Of a stretch of DNA of 17,596 nt, positions 15,905 to 17,596 are shown piece by piece. A program made the translations under genes and the position numbers. The stretch is from contig JALVQM010000132.1 of the NCBI GenBank assembly GCA_027025615.1, forward strand, positions 1 to 17,596, in the 5' to 3' direction. Position 1 is the first letter of the stretch. Each line of letters starts with the position of its first letter. This DNA comes from Desulfobacteraceae bacterium. GTDB taxonomy: Bacteria; Desulfobacterota; Desulfobacteria; Desulfobacterales; Desulfosarcinaceae. The notes under the pieces were generated by a model. That model was not told the DNA's origin. It made no database searches and worked only from the letters and a program-made list of their open reading frames with translations.

Positions 15905-16063
15905 ATGGATAAATATGAATGTCCCTGCGGCTATGTTTACGATCCGGCAGAAGGAGATTATGAACATGGAGTTGAACCCGGAACTGCTTTTGAAGACTTA
16001 CCCGAGGATTGGGTTTGTCCGAAATGCGGAGCTGAAAAGGAGTTTTTTGAAAAAGTTGATTAA
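15905..16063 (+). CDS. Rubredoxin with a CXC first knuckle
   Basis: This 52-residue iron protein carries the rubredoxin signature YDPAEGD...PGTAFEDLPEDWVCPKCG. Rubredoxins bind one Fe(Cys)4 and shuttle single electrons in the cytoplasm, commonly in oxygen and ROS defence of anaerobes. The ligands would be Cys6, Cys8, Cys38 and Cys41. The first pair is C-P-C-G rather than the usual C-X-X-C-G, one residue shorter. The start ATG follows AGAGGG (15891-15896) at 8-nt spacing. The Nudix gene starts 6 bp after its stop, so the two are probably co-transcribed. Confidence 0.93.
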   Translation: MDKYECPCGYVYDPAEGDYEHGVEPGTAFEDLPEDWVCPKCGAEKEFFEKVD

Positions 16064-16069
16064 ATTATT

Positions 16070-16576
16070 TTGAAACATAAATCAAATTTCCATTATTGTA
16101 AAAACCCTGATTTTAAAGATCGGTTATTCCAGCATGCTTTACGGGCGGCTTACCTGGCATCCCGTTTCTTTTTCATGGTTTTCAGGCCGCGGACTTTTGG
16201 TGTAAATGTGGCTCTCTGGCATTCGAATCGGGTTCTGGTAATTTGCAATTCATACAAGTCGGAACTGAGCCTTCCCGGTGGCTATCGAAGATCACATGAG
16301 AGGCCACTTGATGCTGCCGTCCGGGAAATCAAAGAGGAACTCGGTCTGCAAATATCGTCAAGCCGAATAATACTTGTTGGTGAAATGGACAGCAACTATG
16401 AGCATAAACGTGAAACCGTTACCTTTTTCGAATACCACCTGCACCGCCCCTATGCTTTGCAGATCGACAATCGTGAAGTAATATGGGCCGACTTTCTGTC
16501 GGCGAAAGAAATTTTATCCCGTCCATGTTCGCCGTATCTGGCCTACTACCTGAACCAATTTAAAAAAACATTGTAA
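16070..16576 (+). CDS. Nudix hydrolase family protein
   Basis: The 168-residue product has a perfect Nudix box G-X5-E-X7-REUXEEXGU: Gly71, Glu77, Arg85-Glu86, Glu89-Glu90, Gly92. Nudix enzymes hydrolyse nucleoside diphosphates linked to another group; the substrate cannot be read from the box. An amphipathic, aromatic-rich segment (about 24-40) precedes the domain and could associate with membrane or protein. The start is a TTG at 16070, chosen because an in-frame stop lies at 16061-16063 and no other start codon precedes the conserved N-terminal helix. No ribosome site is visible, so expression may depend on coupling to rubredoxin. The gene ends 14 bp before element copy 2. Confidence 0.85.
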   Translation: MKHKSNFHYCKNPDFKDRLFQHALRAAYLASRFFFMVFRPRTFGVNVALWHSNRVLVICNSYKSELSLPGGYRRSHERPLDAAVREIKEELGLQISSSRIILVGEMDSNYEHKRETVTFFEYHLHRPYALQIDNREVIWADFLSAKEILSRPCSPYLAYYLNQFKKTL

Positions 16577-16590
16577 AACAGGAAAGATTA

Positions 16591-16744
16591 AACCCGGATT
16601 TTGCGCTTCAAATGCCTGAGGATTTTTCACGGATTGAACTTCACTTTTTGGGTGGAGGCACGGCCGGGACCAAATAAATGCTAACTACATAATAATTCAA
16701 TGTAATTGATTCTTTTCAGGCATTTGAAGCGCATAATCCGGGTT
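16591..16744 (-). mobile_element. MITE-like element, copy 2 (complete)
   Basis: This 154-bp element has 29-bp terminal inverted repeats matching at 28 positions: the left end starts AACCCGGATTTTGCGC and the right end, read on the minus strand, starts AACCCGGATTATGCGC. It lies between the convergent Nudix and aminopropyltransferase genes, in opposite orientation to copy 1. It has no coding capacity. Its right terminus forms the stop codon of the aminopropyltransferase gene. The long inverted ends could fold into a stem in RNA and act as a two-way transcription barrier, which is inference. Target duplications are ambiguous because both flanks are T/A runs. Confidence 0.8.
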
Positions 16745-17596
16745 AAAAATCTTTGGGTGGATCATCCAGGGTGTATATTTGTTGCTCCTCGGCAATGGCC
16801 TGTCGAATGTACTTGGGCGGATGCATCAAATGCAACATTGTTCGGCCGTCGAACATTTTAAAATTTCCAGTTGTCCTGTTTTTCAGCAGCAAATCAACCT
16901 GCTCGGGATCCGGATTTGTCATAGAACTTTCATGATCAGTCCCCAGCACAAATCCCATGGGTGAAGCCCATGTTGGAACATGGGAAGTAAAATGAAACAT
17001 GTGTTTGAAAACCGTGGCCACTGTACGAGCCAGACGCACATGGATGTCCATGTCAGCAGGGCCGGCAACTCCCGCTTGGAGTACGAAACAACCGCCCGGG
17101 GATAAGGCTTTTCGACATATCTCAAAATAATCCCTGGTAAACAGCTTGTAACTGGGACCGTTTTCCAGAGGATCTGTAAGATCTGAAATGATCACGTCCC
17201 AGTTGCGGTCATTCTTCTGCAGGAATTCAAACCCATCTTCAATCAGCACTCTGGCCCGATGATCATCAAAAGCTCCCTGATGCATCTCAGGAAGCAATTG
17301 ATGGCAGGCCTGAACCACTTCTCCATCAAGGTCTACCATAACTGCCTCGTTGACGGTTGACCACTTGAGGACTTCCCTCAAGGTCGCACCATCACCTCCG
17401 CCCAGAATAAGAACACGCTCAGGTCCACCCTGGATTACACATGCCGGATGAACCAAAGGTTCATGGTACAGGAATTCATCTACCGTGGACGCCTGCCACT
17501 TGCCATCCAAAATCAGTGCTTTGCCGTAAGTCCCGCCGTCAACGATCATCATTTGCTGATAATCAGTCTTTTGCTGATGCAACACCTTCACGATGC
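16743..17596 (-). CDS. speE: Aminopropyltransferase (spermidine/thermospermine synthase family), 5' end cut by window
   Basis: About 283 residues of a polyamine aminopropyltransferase are present, which would transfer aminopropyl from decarboxylated S-adenosylmethionine to an amine. Motifs seen are KVLHQQKTDYQ, TYGKALILDGKWQ, DEFLYHEPLVHPA, the dcAdoMet-binding ILGGGDGATLREVLKW, VDLDGEVV and the catalytic-region segment ISDLTDPLENGPSYKLFT. The DLTDP...GPSY...QAG pattern and the C-terminal HVPTWASPMGFV are closer to ACL5-type thermospermine/triamine synthases than to classical SpeE, as far as I can judge by eye. The frame stays open to the edge (IVKV before the GTG at 17589-17591), so the true start is outside the window. 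The TAA stop (16743-16745) lies in the end of element copy 2. Confidence 0.88.
   Translation of the reverse strand, partial: IVKVLHQQKTDYQQMMIVDGGTYGKALILDGKWQASTVDEFLYHEPLVHPACVIQGGPERVLILGGGDGATLREVLKWSTVNEAVMVDLDGEVVQACHQLLPEMHQGAFDDHRARVLIEDGFEFLQKNDRNWDVIISDLTDPLENGPSYKLFTRDYFEICRKALSPGGCFVLQAGVAGPADMDIHVRLARTVATVFKHMFHFTSHVPTWASPMGFVLGTDHESSMTNPDPEQVDLLLKNRTTGNFKMFDGRTMLHLMHPPKYIRQAIAEEQQIYTLDDPPKDF

Noticed and set aside
1..17596. CRISPR arrays, tRNA or rRNA genes, phage genes
   Set aside because: No regularly spaced repeats, no recognisable tRNA or rRNA motifs and no integrase or transposase genes are visible.

Overview
The window looks like a chromosomal segment from a strictly anaerobic bacterium, most likely a Desulfobacterota (delta-proteobacterial) sulfate reducer or syntroph. 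The grounds are heterodisulfide-reductase (Hdr)/MvhD-type electron-transfer genes, a sensor kinase with periplasmic haem-c motifs, a rubredoxin and a -24/-12 (sigma-54) promoter. This assignment is inferred from gene content; there is no rRNA or other marker gene.

Region 1 (1-382) is a regulatory zone. It holds a near-consensus sigma-54 promoter (247-263) and, about 160 bp upstream of it, an 11+11 bp imperfect palindrome that could be an activator site. Region 2 (383-14352) is one tightly packed + strand transcription unit of nine genes: a stand-alone receiver protein, a giant HdrA with an inserted GltD/NfnB-like NAD(P)H module, MvhD, a FrhB/FdhB-like Fe-S flavoprotein, a tandem double HdrA with an inserted response-regulator receiver domain, HdrC, HdrB, a membrane histidine kinase with two haem-type motifs, and a receiver-histidine kinase hybrid. 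Gaps between genes are 0-52 bp. Region 3 (14353-16745) holds a 3' remnant of an acyl-CoA synthetase (- strand), two copies in opposite orientation of a 154-bp element with 29-bp terminal inverted repeats, a PhzF-family gene (- strand), and a rubredoxin-Nudix pair (+ strand). Region 4 (16743-17596) is the 3' part of an aminopropyltransferase (spermidine/thermospermine synthase family), cut by the window edge.

Functionally, the Hdr block encodes a soluble complex that could take electrons from NAD(P)H (GltD-like module) and/or from a partner docking on the FrhB-like and MvhD subunits, split them at HdrA flavin, and pass them to ferredoxin and to a disulfide or other acceptor at HdrB. The most striking feature is that signalling parts are built into the same operon and into the enzyme itself. 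A complete receiver domain, with all phosphorylation residues, sits inside the flavoprotein domain of the second HdrA, and two histidine kinases plus a free receiver are co-transcribed. I propose that the redox complex is allosterically controlled, or sensed, by phosphorylation. This is inference, but the domain architecture and operon layout are directly visible.
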